NCBI GenBank assembly: GCA_029260575.1
Contig: JAJDDB010000035.1
Coordinates: 62,001 to 126,000, forward strand
DNA length: 64,000 nucleotides
Direction: 5' to 3'
From: Phycisphaerales bacterium
GTDB taxonomy: Bacteria > Planctomycetota > Phycisphaerae > Phycisphaerales > SM1A02
The position numbers were made by a program, and so were the translations under genes. Each line of letters opens with the position of its first letter. The first letter of the stretch is position 1. This document shows, piece by piece, positions 26,475-36,104 of the stretch. Under the pieces are notes generated by a model. It searched no databases and was not told the origin of the DNA. It saw nothing but the letters and a program-made list of their open reading frames with translations.

Positions 26475-27329
26475 ATGAGCGCCAATGCAGCTGATGACCG
26501 CGCGCGGCTGTTCAGCCGAAGCAACATGATCGAGCAGACCAACGACGCGGTGGTGCTCGAAACCGTCGCTTGCACCCAGGGCGACGCCGTTGTGCATTCC
26601 AGCCGCAGCCCCGACAAGACCTCCGACAACGAAGATTCCGCTGCTGTCATTGTCGTTGACGATGTGCGTACCGTGCTTGTCGTCGCAGATGGCGTAGGCG
26701 GGCACGCCTCCGGCGACACCGCAAGCGCACTTGCGGTGCAGTCACTCGCAGAAACCGTCTGCAGCGCCGCAGAGTCAATCCACGACGAACCGAGCCTCCG
26801 AGGCGCGATACTCGATGGCATCGAACAGGCCAATCAGGCAGTCCTTGCCCTCGGCACCGGAGCTGCCACGACGCTCATCGTTGTGGAAATCCAGGGTGAA
26901 CTCGTCCGAACCTTCCACGTCGGCGATTCACAGGCTCTGCTCGTCGGCCAGCGCGGCAAGATCAAGCTCGAAACACTCAGCCACAGCCCGACAGGGTACG
27001 CCGTCGAGTCCGGCATGCTCCACCCGGAACAGGCAATCGAACACGAACACAGACATCTCGTTTCCAACCTTGTTGGCGACACCGACATGCGCATCGAGAT
27101 CGGCCCTGCGGTTTCCATGAGTTCGCGTGACACGCTCCTGCTTGCCACCGACGGATTGTTTGACAACCTGCATGTCGAAGAAATTGCAGATGACATTCGA
27201 ACCGGCTCGCTCGAAAACGCAGCACGACGTGCCGCCCAGCATTGCCGAAGGCGCATGACCGAACCGACCGGCGACAACCCCTGCAAGCCCGACGATCTCA
27301 GCGTCATCGTCTACCGGCGAAGCCTCTGA
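26475..27329 (+). CDS. PP2C-family protein phosphatase
   Basis: PPM/PP2C enzymes remove phosphate from Ser/Thr using two metal ions. The 284-residue soluble product shows the metal-binding blocks: SDNEDSAAV, LVVADGVGGHASGDTAS (DGxGG), FHVGDSQALL, LLLATDGLFDNL and the final KPDDLSVIVYR. All four acidic ligands appear present. ATG 26475 has AGGAG eight bases upstream. The next gene, 69 bases downstream on the same strand, is a divergent protein kinase, so the two are likely a phosphatase/kinase pair acting on shared substrates. Confidence 0.92.
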   Translation: MSANAADDRARLFSRSNMIEQTNDAVVLETVACTQGDAVVHSSRSPDKTSDNEDSAAVIVVDDVRTVLVVADGVGGHASGDTASALAVQSLAETVCSAAESIHDEPSLRGAILDGIEQANQAVLALGTGAATTLIVVEIQGELVRTFHVGDSQALLVGQRGKIKLETLSHSPTGYAVESGMLHPEQAIEHEHRHLVSNLVGDTDMRIEIGPAVSMSSRDTLLLATDGLFDNLHVEEIADDIRTGSLENAARRAAQHCRRRMTEPTGDNPCKPDDLSVIVYRRSL

Positions 27330-27398
27330 ACGGCGTTGCCATAAATCATTGTTCACCGCCGACCCGCAGCGAAACTTCCGGTACGATGCGTCGCTGCG

Positions 27399-28133
27399 AT
27401 GCCCGCTCCCAACGGTCGAATCACTGAGTTCAATCTCCAGCCCGGCAGGGTGCTTGCCGGCAAATATGTCATTCAATCCAAACTCGGCGGCGGCTGGGAA
27501 GGCGAAGTCTATAAAGTCACCGAGCAGCGCACCGGCGTGCATCGCGCTGCAAAACTTTTCTTCCCGCATCGCAATGAAAAAGACGCAGCTGTCACCTTCT
27601 ACGCCAAGAAGCTCGAACATTTGCGCAACTGCGACATCGTCATCCAGTACATCCACTCTGAAACAATCCGCCACAAACGCAAGCCCGTCACCTGCCTCAT
27701 CAGTGAATACGTCGAAGGCGAACTGCTTAACGAATTCATAAAACGCCAACCCGGCAAACGCCTGCACCAATTCGAAGCGCTGCACCTGATTTATTCACTG
27801 GCGGTCGGTCTGGAACAGGTACACCTTGCCCGTGAATACCACGGCGACCTGCACGATCAGAATGTCCTCGTCCGCAGGACAGGCATCTTCTTCGATGTCA
27901 AGCTCGTCGACTTCTTCCACTGGGGCAAACCCACCAAGGCGCATCTCGTAGATGATGTCGTCGATCTTGTGCGCCTGCTGTACGACGCGGTCGGCGGGCA
28001 GAAGTGGTACGCCAAACAACCGCAGGACATCAAAGACATCTGCAAAGGTTTGCGCAAACAATTGATCGCCAAACAATTCCCCACAGCCCGGCATCTGCGT
28101 GAGTATCTCGAAAAGTTCGACTGGTCCTCATAA
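27399..28133 (+). CDS. Divergent protein-kinase-like protein
   Basis: The 244-residue soluble protein is a small kinase fold. It has a glycine-loop-like LGGGWEGEVYKV, the ATP-binding Lys in HRAAKLFF, a catalytic loop HGDLHDQNVLV in place of HRDLKPEN, and KLVDFFHWG in place of DFG. The catalytic Asp, the Asn and the metal-binding Asp remain, so activity is plausible, but the Gly of DFG is Phe. The HGDLHxxN form is also seen in ABC1/UbiB and sugar or LPS kinases. The first part of the activation segment is short. It follows the PP2C gene and no clear terminator is seen after it. Confidence 0.85.
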   Translation: MPAPNGRITEFNLQPGRVLAGKYVIQSKLGGGWEGEVYKVTEQRTGVHRAAKLFFPHRNEKDAAVTFYAKKLEHLRNCDIVIQYIHSETIRHKRKPVTCLISEYVEGELLNEFIKRQPGKRLHQFEALHLIYSLAVGLEQVHLAREYHGDLHDQNVLVRRTGIFFDVKLVDFFHWGKPTKAHLVDDVVDLVRLLYDAVGGQKWYAKQPQDIKDICKGLRKQLIAKQFPTARHLREYLEKFDWSS

Positions 28134-28573
28134 CGTTGCCCCACAAGACAATTCTGCAATGCTCGCGGATTGCCCGAGTCAAATACGGATCGTTCCGCAG
28201 GCGTTGCAACTCTGGCCCAACCGATCTGGCTCTCAATCACCGGCGGCGGCAGCAGACTCATCGTCAGCCACCGCAGTCAAAATGTGTGCTCCATACAAAG
28301 TCTCCGCAGATGGTCACCACCGCATATCTTCCGCTCTTGCACCATCTTGCGGGACAATTTGCACACGATTGGGGGTCGCTTTGCAACGCAGTTTGCCACG
28401 CTTCACAGCGATTTCAATTGATGCGGTACCGAATCGTCGTATATTGAAAGCAAGCTCTCGGCTTCAACATAGTCGATATGCGTGCTGCACAGCCATTGCC
28501 CCGTGATGCGCGACAGTCGGTGGAACACGCTCAACGCAAATGCGTTGCAATCATCAACGGACTGGAGAACAAC
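28134..28573. other. Intergenic stretch without a recognisable gene
   Basis: About 440 bases between the kinase and the duplicated-module protein. Short open frames occur on both strands but lack ribosome sites and family motifs. One plus frame near 28206-28265 reads LAQPIWLSITGGGSRLI, faintly like the C-terminal part of CinA/PncC amidases, and may be a decayed remnant. No clear terminator or promoter was identified. Confidence 0.4.
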
Positions 28574-30220
28574 ATGGTGCGGGCACGAAACATCACTTCT
28601 CGAATTGTGTGCATTGCCTTGATCACAATTCTATTCGCTGCGGCAACCGCACACGCGCAGCTCGTCCTTGGCGGTCCCGACTGTTGGACAAGCAGCGACT
28701 GCGCGCAACAACCCGCACAGTTCCTCTTCACGGAAAACCCAATCCCCGCTGATTTCTTTAATCCGGGTTCGGAACCGTTCGTAGGCACTATCGAATTGCA
28801 GGGTCAGACCGGCGGCATCGATGTGCAGATAGTTCGGCTCAACGACATCAACTTTCCGCCGGCTCTGCCCGCAACTGAATTCGTACCAATTCAACTCATA
28901 CAGCTTGATCTCGTCAGTTGTCAGCCGATCACTGTTATTGTTGCCGGCCAACCGACGCTATGGGATGTGCAGGTCGACTTGTCGCCTACACCAACTCCAC
29001 CCGGTCAGATGACGATCGACAAACTGACGCCCAACGGCGGAAAGTTCGGTTTCGATTTTCCTGTGCAGCCGCGTTTTACATTCACAAAAGTCGGCGATCC
29101 CGGAACCGTTCGAGTCTTCGACACCGGACTGGAAGCCATCCCACCAATCGTCATCTTCTCAAACGGTCAGGATCCATGGGCACACAACGAAGCGCTCGAT
29201 CCGTGTGTCGGCGATAATTTCTCGCCGGGCGTGCGCGATTCCGTCTGCGAACCGTTGTGCTGCGCCCCCGTGCTCGCTCAAGGTAAGGGTTTCGAAATCG
29301 AGTTGCGCGTGCCCGGATGCACACAGGAGTGTGACGACGGTCTGATTCCCGCTGGAATCGACGAGTGGGCAACACCGTGTGGGCAGAGCTTCTTTGACTT
29401 CAACCCTGATCCAATTCCTGAGAACTTCTTCGATCCAGGTTCGCTGCCGTTTGAAGGCGTTATTGAGTTAGGTGGCGATGGGCTCGGTGCTGACACCCGC
29501 ATTGAACGCCTCCAGGACATGCTTCTGCCGGAACCCGGCAACGTCGCCACCGTACCAATTCAGATTGTGGAGTTGAATCTGCAAAGCTGCAGTCCCATCA
29601 CGGTTGTAACCAATGGGAATCCCATCGAATGGGATGTGCAGATTGATCTCTCAACGATTCCCCCGCCCGCCAGCTCATTAACGGCAACCAAGACCCACTG
29701 CAACGGCGGCACATATTCGAGTGTGTTGCAAGTACAACCGAGATTCACTTTTACCCGTGTCGACGATCCACTTGAGGTTCGAGTGCTCGACTCCGGCCAG
29801 GATGGGCGGCCACCGGTTGTGCTTACTCCGTTTGAACCGATTGAAGATCCTGATATTCATTTCTGTGTCGACGATTTCTTTGATATCTACCTGCCCGCTA
29901 TTGATTGCACCGTTGAGCCTCCACAGTGCACAGATGTGTGTCGCCAATCGATTGCAGGACCACCAATGAAGTTGTTGCAGCTCCCTGTGGATTGTCTGCC
30001 GACATGTCCTGCAGATATCACCAACTCCGCCGGCGGCCCGCCGGATGGTCAGGTCAACGTTTTCGATCTCCTTGAACTGCTTTCCAGTTGGGGTCAGTGT
30101 CCGCTGCCCTGTCCCCCGAGTTGTCCCGCTGACATTACAAATGCAGCAGGCACCGGCACGGACTGCGAGGTCAACGTCTTCGATCTGCTGAACCTGCTTG
30201 CGAATTGGGGTAGTTGCTGA
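28574..30220 (+). CDS. Secreted protein with two copies of an unknown module and two dockerin-like repeats
   Basis: The 548-residue product has a signal peptide (SRIVCIALITILFAAATAHA). Two related modules follow, each about 220 residues. Copy one contains FTENPIPADFFNPGSEPFVG and copy two FNPDPIPENFFDPGSLPFEG; both continue with GxIEL, xPIQL/PIQI and WDVQxDLS. The C terminus has two dockerin-like units, CPADITNSAGGPPDGQVNVF and CPADITNAAGTGTDCEVNVF, each followed by a DLLxLLxxWG helix and ending in Cys. These units resemble EF-hand-type dockerin halves and are common at the ends of planctomycete surface proteins. ATG 28574 has GGAGA upstream. Function unknown. Confidence 0.82.
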   Translation: MVRARNITSRIVCIALITILFAAATAHAQLVLGGPDCWTSSDCAQQPAQFLFTENPIPADFFNPGSEPFVGTIELQGQTGGIDVQIVRLNDINFPPALPATEFVPIQLIQLDLVSCQPITVIVAGQPTLWDVQVDLSPTPTPPGQMTIDKLTPNGGKFGFDFPVQPRFTFTKVGDPGTVRVFDTGLEAIPPIVIFSNGQDPWAHNEALDPCVGDNFSPGVRDSVCEPLCCAPVLAQGKGFEIELRVPGCTQECDDGLIPAGIDEWATPCGQSFFDFNPDPIPENFFDPGSLPFEGVIELGGDGLGADTRIERLQDMLLPEPGNVATVPIQIVELNLQSCSPITVVTNGNPIEWDVQIDLSTIPPPASSLTATKTHCNGGTYSSVLQVQPRFTFTRVDDPLEVRVLDSGQDGRPPVVLTPFEPIEDPDIHFCVDDFFDIYLPAIDCTVEPPQCTDVCRQSIAGPPMKLLQLPVDCLPTCPADITNSAGGPPDGQVNVFDLLELLSSWGQCPLPCPPSCPADITNAAGTGTDCEVNVFDLLNLLANWGSC

Positions 30221-30589
30221 TGGGCGGACTTCGATGTGCAAGGGTCAGTACATCACAAAATATCCAGGCCAATGCGCTCATCAAGTGACCCAGCGTTGGC
30301 CGGTGCTCAGTGACCAACAACCACCGCTCAACGTGCTCTGCATGCACTGAGGTACCGCACAACGTCCGAATATCCGCACTCCGACGCAACTGCCGACCGG
30401 TTCTTGCGTACGAATCACCGGAGCGCGACGCCAAATCCGCATTTTCAACAGCTTACAGTTCGATCTGACGCTGTTGCGAAGTAGACTCGGGGCACTGGAG
30501 AAACAGCCTCGGCGGCATATGGCGGCGCATACATATCCACCGCCGACGGGGTTATGGGGAATTCTCAGTTACTGGAGGAAGTCACGTCA
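30221..30589. other. Intergenic stretch without a gene
   Basis: About 370 bases with no credible coding region. An imperfect hairpin made of CGGCGG (30510-30515) and CCGCCG (30540-30545), with CATATG/CATAT inside, lies in the probable leader of the protease gene. No terminator for the upstream gene was seen. Confidence 0.45.
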
Positions 30590-33500
30590 ATGTCTAGACG
30601 CACAGTCACCAACATGGGACTGGTTGTAGCTGCGCTGAGTCTGACCGGACTCGCCGTGCATGGCCAGCAGATCGCAAAATCATCACCTGACAACGCAGTG
30701 CTCGCCCCGACAGACAACGTCGCCGGAACGCTGAAATTCAACGTAGGTGATGTCGACACTTCGACACTTCCAAATCTGCTTGCAGACAGCGCAACAACCT
30801 TCAGCGCAGATGAACATTATGTCCTGCAACTGGACAGCCCGATCACGCCACAGCGCCGAAGGGCGCTGGCCCGCATCGGGGTGCAGCTCGGCCAGTACCT
30901 GCCAACGCATGCATACACTGTCCAACTCGGCAACATAAACACACAGCGCCTCGCAGCAGTCGAGGGCGTGCAATGGGTCGGCAAGTACCAGGATGCATGG
31001 AAACGCGAGCCTGGCATCGGTGCCCGCACATACGCAACAGTTGCACGCCAGCAGATTCGTAATGCCGGCCGTGTCGTCGTCGAAGTCGTGCTCTTTGAAA
31101 ACGAATCCGCTGCGCAGGTCACAGATGCGATCAACGCACTCAACAACACGACTGTCCACCGCACACACACGATTGCAGGCAACCCCATCGTCACCGCGAC
31201 ACTTCCCATGGCGTCTCTCGATGCACTCACGCAGCTCAATGCAGTGCAGTACATCGAAGAAGCATCCGAATTGACCCTGCGCAACAATACCAATCGCTGG
31301 ATCGTCCAGACCAACGTCAACAACAACACGCCGATCTACGACAACGGAATTCTCGGCAGCGGGCAGATCATCGGCGTGCTCGACGGTCAGGCTGATCAGC
31401 AGCACTGCTCACTCGATGGCGGCAAAATCCTGTTTTATAACGCTCCCGATGGCAATGACACGCACGGCACGCACGTCTCCTGCACAGCAGCAGGCGACGC
31501 AGGCGCAAACGACAACACCCGCGGCGTCGCCTACGGCGCGAACATTGTCTTCGACACCGTTCCCAGCTTCAACGAGACCGCTGTCGAAGCTGCACTCGTC
31601 CAGCACCACAACCAGGGCGCGCGCATCCACACCAACAGTTGGGGCGATGACGGCACCACCAGTTACAACTCCATGGCCCGCGGGTTCGACGACTTCATCC
31701 ACCAGAATGAAGACAATCTCGTCTGCCTTGCTGTGACAAACACCGGCTCGCTGCGCAATCCCGAAAACGCAAAAAATCTGCTTGCGGTCGGCGCATCACA
31801 AGACTCACCGAACCAGGCATCGCACTGCTCCGGCGGTGCCGGCCCAACAGCCGACGGCCGACGCAAACCCGAAATCTACGCACCCGGTTGCAGTACAACT
31901 TCCGCATCACCTTCAGCATGTAGCACAACGAACCTCACCGGCACATCAATGGCCTGCCCTGCTGTCGCTGGTACGGGCGCGCTCGTGCGTCAGTATTACG
32001 TCGATGGGTATTATCCAACCGGCGCAGCCAACGCACCCGACGGTTTCGTGCCCAGTGGCGCGCTCGTCAAAGCAACGCTGCTCAACTCCGCTGTCGACAT
32101 GACCGGCATCACCGGATACCCCAGCAACACCGAAGGTTGGGGACGCGTCCTTGCTGATAACGCGCTCTTCTTCCCCGGTGATGCTCGCAAACTCACGGTG
32201 CTCGATGACATCCGAAACGCAAGCGGCCTCTCCACCGGCAACGTGCAAGAGTATTTCCTCAACGTTAACACATCCGCGCAGCGCCTCAACATCACTATGG
32301 TCTTTACCGATGCTCCGGCTTCCGCTGCCACCGGTACCGGCTTCGCTGCGGTGAACGATCTTGACCTCGAAGTCGTCTCGCCCGGCGGTACGACATATCT
32401 CGGCAACGTCTTCAGCGGCGGCATGTCTGTCGCAGGCGGCTCAGCAGACATTCGCAACAATGTCGAACAGGTGCAGCTTGATTCACCGCAGACCGGCAAC
32501 TGGACCATCCGCGTGCGCGGCACTGCGGTGAACTCCGGAAACCAGGGCTTTGCGCTCGTCGCCACCGGCGATGTCATCGGGCAACTGCCGGCGCTCGTCA
32601 TGAGCATTCCCGGCGGTCCGCCGACACAACTCGTGCCCGGTGTGGCAACAAACTTCAACGTCATGATTGAAGATGGCGATGAAATCCTCGACACCAACAG
32701 CCCGATGCTGTTCTATCGATACAGCGGCGGCAGCTTTACACCTGTTGCGCTTACCCCGCTTGGTGGTGATCTGTATCAAGCTACACTGCCGGCTGCGCTG
32801 TGCGCAGATACGCCGGAGTTGTATGTCGAAGCCGCAAGCCTCTCAGCCACATTTGTCCGCCTGCCCGCTGATGCACCGACATCGTTCTTCAGCGCAGATG
32901 TCGGAACCTCCGGCAGTACGTTTGATGACGACTTTGAATCCAACCAGGGTTGGTCCGTCACGAACGGCGCGGGTCTGACCGACGGTGCGTGGAACCGCGG
33001 TACACCTGTCGGCGGCGGCGATCGCGGCGACCCGCCCACCGATTCAGACGGCTCCGGCCAGTGCTATCTCACCGACAACGTCGATGGCAATAGTGATGTC
33101 GATGGCGGGTCAACCACGCTCACTTCGCCCGTCATGGACGCGACCAACGGCCTGTCCGTGATTTCGTATTTCCGCTGGTTCTCCAACGACTCCGGCGACG
33201 GCGCAAACACTGACCGCTTCATTGTTGAAGTTTCCGATGACAACGGCGGCTCGTGGACGAACCTCGAAACCGTCGGCCCGGCTGGCGCAGGCGTTTCCGG
33301 CGGGTGGATTCAGGTGCAGCTTGACCTCGCATCCATAGGCGGCGGATTCGCGCTCAACAACCAGTTCCGCATCCGCTTCACCACCGAAGACATCGGCGCA
33401 GCGTCGATTGTCGAAGCTGGTGTCGATGGCGTGCATCTGACATTCGAATCATGTGAAGATCCCGTTCCTTTATGCCCGGCAGACATCACCAATTCCACAG

Positions 33501-33655
33501 GCGGCGCGCCTGATGGCAGCGTGGACGTCTTCGACCTGCTTGAACTGCTCGCCAACTGGGGCACCAACGGCGCCGGCGCAGACATCGCACCTGCGAACAA
33601 CGTTGTGGATGTCTTCGACCTGCTCGATCTGCTCGCAGCCTGGGGCGATTGCTGA
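30590..33655 (+). CDS. Secreted subtilisin-like (S8) serine protease with dockerin-like C terminus
   Basis: The 1021-residue protein has a signal-type N terminus (LVVAALSLTGLAVHG), a propeptide of about 220 residues, and an S8 catalytic domain. The triad is Asp in IIGVLDGQ (about 265), His in DTHGTHVSC (about 292) and Ser in LTGTSMACP (about 453). Next comes a beta-sandwich resembling the P-like domain of other S8 enzymes (MVFTDAP, NDLDLEVVSPGG, TGNWTIRVRG), then a MAM/jelly-roll-like region and a C-terminal dockerin-like pair ending VDVFDLLDLLAAWGDC. ATG 30590 follows GGAGG by 11 bases. It would degrade extracellular proteins. Confidence 0.93.
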   Translation: MSRRTVTNMGLVVAALSLTGLAVHGQQIAKSSPDNAVLAPTDNVAGTLKFNVGDVDTSTLPNLLADSATTFSADEHYVLQLDSPITPQRRRALARIGVQLGQYLPTHAYTVQLGNINTQRLAAVEGVQWVGKYQDAWKREPGIGARTYATVARQQIRNAGRVVVEVVLFENESAAQVTDAINALNNTTVHRTHTIAGNPIVTATLPMASLDALTQLNAVQYIEEASELTLRNNTNRWIVQTNVNNNTPIYDNGILGSGQIIGVLDGQADQQHCSLDGGKILFYNAPDGNDTHGTHVSCTAAGDAGANDNTRGVAYGANIVFDTVPSFNETAVEAALVQHHNQGARIHTNSWGDDGTTSYNSMARGFDDFIHQNEDNLVCLAVTNTGSLRNPENAKNLLAVGASQDSPNQASHCSGGAGPTADGRRKPEIYAPGCSTTSASPSACSTTNLTGTSMACPAVAGTGALVRQYYVDGYYPTGAANAPDGFVPSGALVKATLLNSAVDMTGITGYPSNTEGWGRVLADNALFFPGDARKLTVLDDIRNASGLSTGNVQEYFLNVNTSAQRLNITMVFTDAPASAATGTGFAAVNDLDLEVVSPGGTTYLGNVFSGGMSVAGGSADIRNNVEQVQLDSPQTGNWTIRVRGTAVNSGNQGFALVATGDVIGQLPALVMSIPGGPPTQLVPGVATNFNVMIEDGDEILDTNSPMLFYRYSGGSFTPVALTPLGGDLYQATLPAALCADTPELYVEAASLSATFVRLPADAPTSFFSADVGTSGSTFDDDFESNQGWSVTNGAGLTDGAWNRGTPVGGGDRGDPPTDSDGSGQCYLTDNVDGNSDVDGGSTTLTSPVMDATNGLSVISYFRWFSNDSGDGANTDRFIVEVSDDNGGSWTNLETVGPAGAGVSGGWIQVQLDLASIGGGFALNNQFRIRFTTEDIGAASIVEAGVDGVHLTFESCEDPVPLCPADITNSTGGAPDGSVDVFDLLELLANWGTNGAGADIAPANNVVDVFDLLDLLAAWGDC

Positions 33656-33715
33656 TCGCCAGCGAACCGCAGCGTCCTCGCTGTGATCGACAGTCGAATG
33701 CTTTTCGATCAATTC

Positions 33716-33745
33716 ACGCCGCGGCCAATTCGGTCGCGGCGTTTT
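33716..33745. terminator. Hairpin terminator between convergent genes
   Basis: ACGCCGCGGCC and GGTCGCGGCGT pair with one or two mismatches around AATTC, followed by TTT on the plus strand. It lies about 60 bases after the protease stop. The A/T flanks are weak on the other strand, so it serves mainly the plus gene. Confidence 0.7.
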
Positions 33746-33892
33746 GCCTGCGCACCAACACCTCCTCAATACAATTCGCAGCATGATGACCGACGAGAGT
33801 GTGGTCCACGCAAACTTCCGCCTTTGTCCAGATTCGCGCGCATGCACCTAAACACCCACAGAGGCTGCCGCGCGCGCCTTACTGTGTGCGAA

Positions 33893-34876
33893 TCAGTACA
33901 CCTCAACCATGCACCGATGCGTCGGCCGGGCGTAGCGCTTGATGTCATCGGACTGCCAGTCACCGGGCGCTGTGCCGGCCAGCGGACCTGTGCATGTGAT
34001 GTATCCGTCCGCAATGCCATGCGTTGCCAGCGAAACATAAAACCCGTACTGCATGCCAAGCAGGCCGCAGATATACACCAGCGTGCGCGGACTGGTCAGC
34101 ATGTCGTGGTAGTGGTCCCACGTTTCAGCGATCAGGCGATCGACATACAGACCACGACTTCCATCCGGCCGGCGCTCGCGGCTGATCGCCCAGTCGTACT
34201 TGAAGTTGTCATGTTTCTCGGCGTAGCGCATGAACTCATCGTGATACAGCAAATCGGTCGTGTATGGCGTGCCCATCACGAGGCGCACCTGACTGGTTGT
34301 CGGGCCATCGGGGTGATCGAACAGCTCCATGACCATGCCTCGAAACGGCGCAATGCCGGTGCCGGTTGCAATGAACAGATAGTCATGTGCATTGTGATCT
34401 GCCGGCAACAGAAAGCGCTTGCCGCTGGGGCCGGTGACCATGACCTCATCGCCAACGTTGCAATCGCAGAGAAAATTCGACGCCACGCCAAGAAACAGAC
34501 TGTGATCATTCGGATCGTCAGTTTTCTTCTGCGGCGCGTGTTCATCGATAAGGCGTTTGGGTGTTGTGGAAACAACGTTTCCTTTGCCATCTTCTCCCCA
34601 CGAGGGACATGCAATGGAATACAACCGTACAGCGTGTGGTTTGCCGTTTTCCTGTTGGCCCGGCGGAACAACGCCGAACGACTGGCCGACAAGAAAATTT
34701 CCCGCCAGCGGCGTTCCCGAAACATCAATTGCGACATGACGAACGTAACTGGCGCTCTTGCCGTTCATGCACAAACGCGTTTCAGTCACTCGCCCAATAA
34801 CCGGCTCTTTGGGCCTGACAAGATTCATCTGAGCATCGGGCAGAATCGGATCATGCGTAGTAGTTATGTCGCTCAT
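33893..34876 (-). CDS. Plant-type ferredoxin-NADP(+) reductase
   Basis: The enzyme passes electrons between ferredoxin or flavodoxin and NADP(H) through FAD. The 327-residue protein matches the plant/cyanobacterial branch: VRLYSIACP (FAD site), SNFLCDCNVGDEVMVTGPSG, ATGTGIAPFRGM (NADP site), YDWAISRE, YICGLLGMQYG and the C-terminal VEVY. The C terminus reads CMVEVY where plant enzymes have WNVEVY. It lacks a phycobilisome linker. ATG 34876 gives normal length but has no strong ribosome site; the frame remains open to 34957. It is the last gene before a convergent terminator. Confidence 0.93.
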   Translation of the reverse strand: MSDITTTHDPILPDAQMNLVRPKEPVIGRVTETRLCMNGKSASYVRHVAIDVSGTPLAGNFLVGQSFGVVPPGQQENGKPHAVRLYSIACPSWGEDGKGNVVSTTPKRLIDEHAPQKKTDDPNDHSLFLGVASNFLCDCNVGDEVMVTGPSGKRFLLPADHNAHDYLFIATGTGIAPFRGMVMELFDHPDGPTTSQVRLVMGTPYTTDLLYHDEFMRYAEKHDNFKYDWAISRERRPDGSRGLYVDRLIAETWDHYHDMLTSPRTLVYICGLLGMQYGFYVSLATHGIADGYITCTGPLAGTAPGDWQSDDIKRYARPTHRCMVEVY

Positions 34877-34907
34877 GGGCGACGAGGGTACATTGATCGC
34901 ACCAAAA

Positions 34908-34941
34908 TGAAAACGACCCGGACCACTCAAGGCCCGGGTCG
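34908..34941 (-). terminator. Rho-independent terminator after the fibro-slime gene
   Basis: Read on the minus strand, CGACCCGGGCC and GGTCCGGGTCG form a stem around TTGAGT, followed by TTTTC. It separates the fibro-slime gene from the ferredoxin reductase gene. Confidence 0.85.
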
Positions 34942-34981
34942 GGTGTCGTGTACACATCGGCTTCGCAGCAGTTGGTTCAGA

Positions 34982-35914
34982 TCAATCGAATGCTGCTGTG
35001 ACGGATGGAAGCGCCTGATTCTCGAGCTTCAAGTTCGTCTGAATACGGAAGTTCGATTGCGTGCGGTGACGCTCGGCGAAGAAGAAGTCCAGCGAGTACG
35101 TTTCACCATCATCCAGCCCGAGCCGGTTCAGATCCACGTACTGCTCCTTCGCAGAGTGTACGCCGCCAAGGTCGATGACGAGCTGGCCGTTGATGAACAC
35201 CCAGACATCATCGTCGCCGATGAACTTGAAGATCTGACCACCACCGGCATCGTATGTGAACTCGGTGTGCAGTTCGAACGTGAAGTGGAAGTTTCGATCA
35301 GGGCTCCCGCCGGGGTTGCCGAAGAGTTGGTCTTCAATCGGGAAGAACCCGCCAAGCGAACTGTATTGCGCATCCGTCTTGTCATCAAAGACGTACGAAC
35401 CATCGTCCTGACGGATCAGCTTGAGCGTGACCGGAGCCGACATATTCACGCCGGGCGTGTCGTGATACCACGAATCGAAACTGGACGCATCCTGGATGCC
35501 GCCCGTGCTGGCAGCACCTGCCGAGCCGGCATCATCGCCCGCCGACGAATCGTAGAGGTTGTAGCAAATTGGTCGACCTTCAGAGTCTTCCCACTGATCG
35601 GAGACTTTGAATCCGTTGCCTGTAAAGACGGGCTTGCCGTCATCACCAAGCTGTGGCGCGATGTTGCCCATGTATTGCGCAAAGCCCTTGTCCGGCTTTT
35701 GCTCAAAATCCGGGTGGCCGTTCGCTGCGGTTCGCTCATGGAAATCGCGCACGATTCCGGTCAGCTCGATGAATTCCGGTGCATCTACACCTTCAGAACC
35801 ACCGCCGCCACCAGCAGCGCCAATCGCATTCGGCGCCGCAAGAAGCCCTGCCGCGGTGACCAGCGACAATACACCGAACGATCGTGCGTACGTAAAGAGA
35901 GAGTGATTGTTCAT
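34982..35914 (-). CDS. Fibro-slime domain protein, secreted
   Basis: The 310-residue product has a signal peptide (SLVTAAGLLAAPNAIGA) and a fibro-slime domain. It shows the characteristic region FHERTAANGHPDFEQ, then FTFELHTEFTYDAGGGQIFK, IGDDDVWVFINGQLVIDLGG and YSLDFFFAERHRTQSNFRIQ. This PA14-related beta-barrel is found in secreted adhesive or carbohydrate-binding proteins. There is no dockerin-like tail or other anchor. ATG 35914 has AAGGAG with a six-base spacer. It is transcribed alone and ends at a terminator. Confidence 0.92.
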   Translation of the reverse strand: MNNHSLFTYARSFGVLSLVTAAGLLAAPNAIGAAGGGGGSEGVDAPEFIELTGIVRDFHERTAANGHPDFEQKPDKGFAQYMGNIAPQLGDDGKPVFTGNGFKVSDQWEDSEGRPICYNLYDSSAGDDAGSAGAASTGGIQDASSFDSWYHDTPGVNMSAPVTLKLIRQDDGSYVFDDKTDAQYSSLGGFFPIEDQLFGNPGGSPDRNFHFTFELHTEFTYDAGGGQIFKFIGDDDVWVFINGQLVIDLGGVHSAKEQYVDLNRLGLDDGETYSLDFFFAERHRTQSNFRIQTNLKLENQALPSVTAAFD

Positions 35915-36104
35915 ATTGGACTCCTTGCTCAACAGCAATCTGAATGTAGTCCATCGAACGTACGATTCACCTCTTCCAGTCAAAGCCGCAGTCACCGTTT
36001 CTGGCCGGTTGCAGGTACACCTGTACCGGCTGTACCAATTGCGCCAACTACCAGACGCCGACGGCGATTCACTCGAGCCGTCTATTGCGCAGAATCTACC
36101 TGGG

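Noticed and set aside
28134-28573. A CinA-like gene remnant suggested by LSITGGGS
   Set aside because: The match is one short stretch with no flanking family residues on either side; not enough to call a pseudogene.
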